Assembly (NCBI GenBank): GCA_018303895.1 | Contig: JAGVXJ010000013.1 | Coordinates: forward strand, 1-9,981 | Direction: 5' to 3' | DNA length: 9,981 bases | DNA from: Candidatus Pacearchaeota archaeon | GTDB lineage: Archaea; Nanobdellota; Nanobdellia; Pacearchaeales; GW2011-AR1 | Notes under the pieces: model-generated | Database searches by the model: none | Told to the model about the DNA's origin: nothing | Seen by the model: the letters and a program-made list of their open reading frames with translations, nothing else | Shown here: in pieces, positions 9,972 to 9,981 of the stretch | Numbering within the stretch: position 1 is the first letter of the stretch | Layout: each line of letters opens with the position of its first letter | Program-made: the position numbers and the translations under genes

Positions 9972-9981
9972 ATTTGATTAA

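Overview
The window reads as archaeal, AT-rich chromosomal DNA, most likely from a small-genome DPANN-type lineage such as Pacearchaeota or Woesearchaeota. That placement is inference. The evidence is two TrmB-family regulators, an archaeal-type MinD ATPase, a membrane-anchored secreted protein with a TGEA motif after its membrane helix, and archaeal promoters. At least nine genes have a TATA box centred about 25-26 bp upstream of the start codon, which is the geometry of leaderless mRNAs. Only three genes show a ribosome binding site.

Layout. Positions 1-240 hold the 3' end of an unrecognised gene. Positions 308-1526 are a two-gene operon: an unrecognised 146-residue protein and a MinD/ParA-family ATPase. 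A bidirectional A/T-rich terminator built on an 8-bp tandem repeat separates it from a convergent gene for a small membrane-anchored extracellular protein (1554-1958, minus). Positions 2102-3441 hold a winged-helix regulator (plus), a cysteine-rich YkgJ-like protein (minus) and a small ASCH-like protein (plus), packed with convergent ends 2 bp apart or overlapping. Positions 3438-7056 carry three minus-strand genes, each with its own promoter: an unrecognised charged protein with an amphipathic N-terminus, methionyl-tRNA synthetase, and a Nudix hydrolase.

Two things stand out. First, the methionyl-tRNA synthetase (834 residues) is of bacterial type. Between its anticodon-binding domain and its C-terminal tRNA-binding domain it carries about 210 residues that resemble a complete B3/4 protein, the fold that edits mischarged tRNA in PheRS beta. 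Second, the right end (7106-9981) is built from two tandem modules of the same design. Each has a minus-strand TrmB-family regulator, a divergent plus-strand gene of unknown function, a palindromic operator-like site with TGG/CCA ends between them, and the same 49-bp 3' sequence (8397-8445 and 9923-9971, identical). The two regulators are clearly but distantly related, while the two regulated genes look unrelated. This suggests a swappable or duplicated regulator-plus-cargo cassette.

There is no rRNA, tRNA, CRISPR array, transposase or integrase that I can see. No gene-free stretch exceeds 300 bp; the longest, 1959-2101, holds two divergent promoters.
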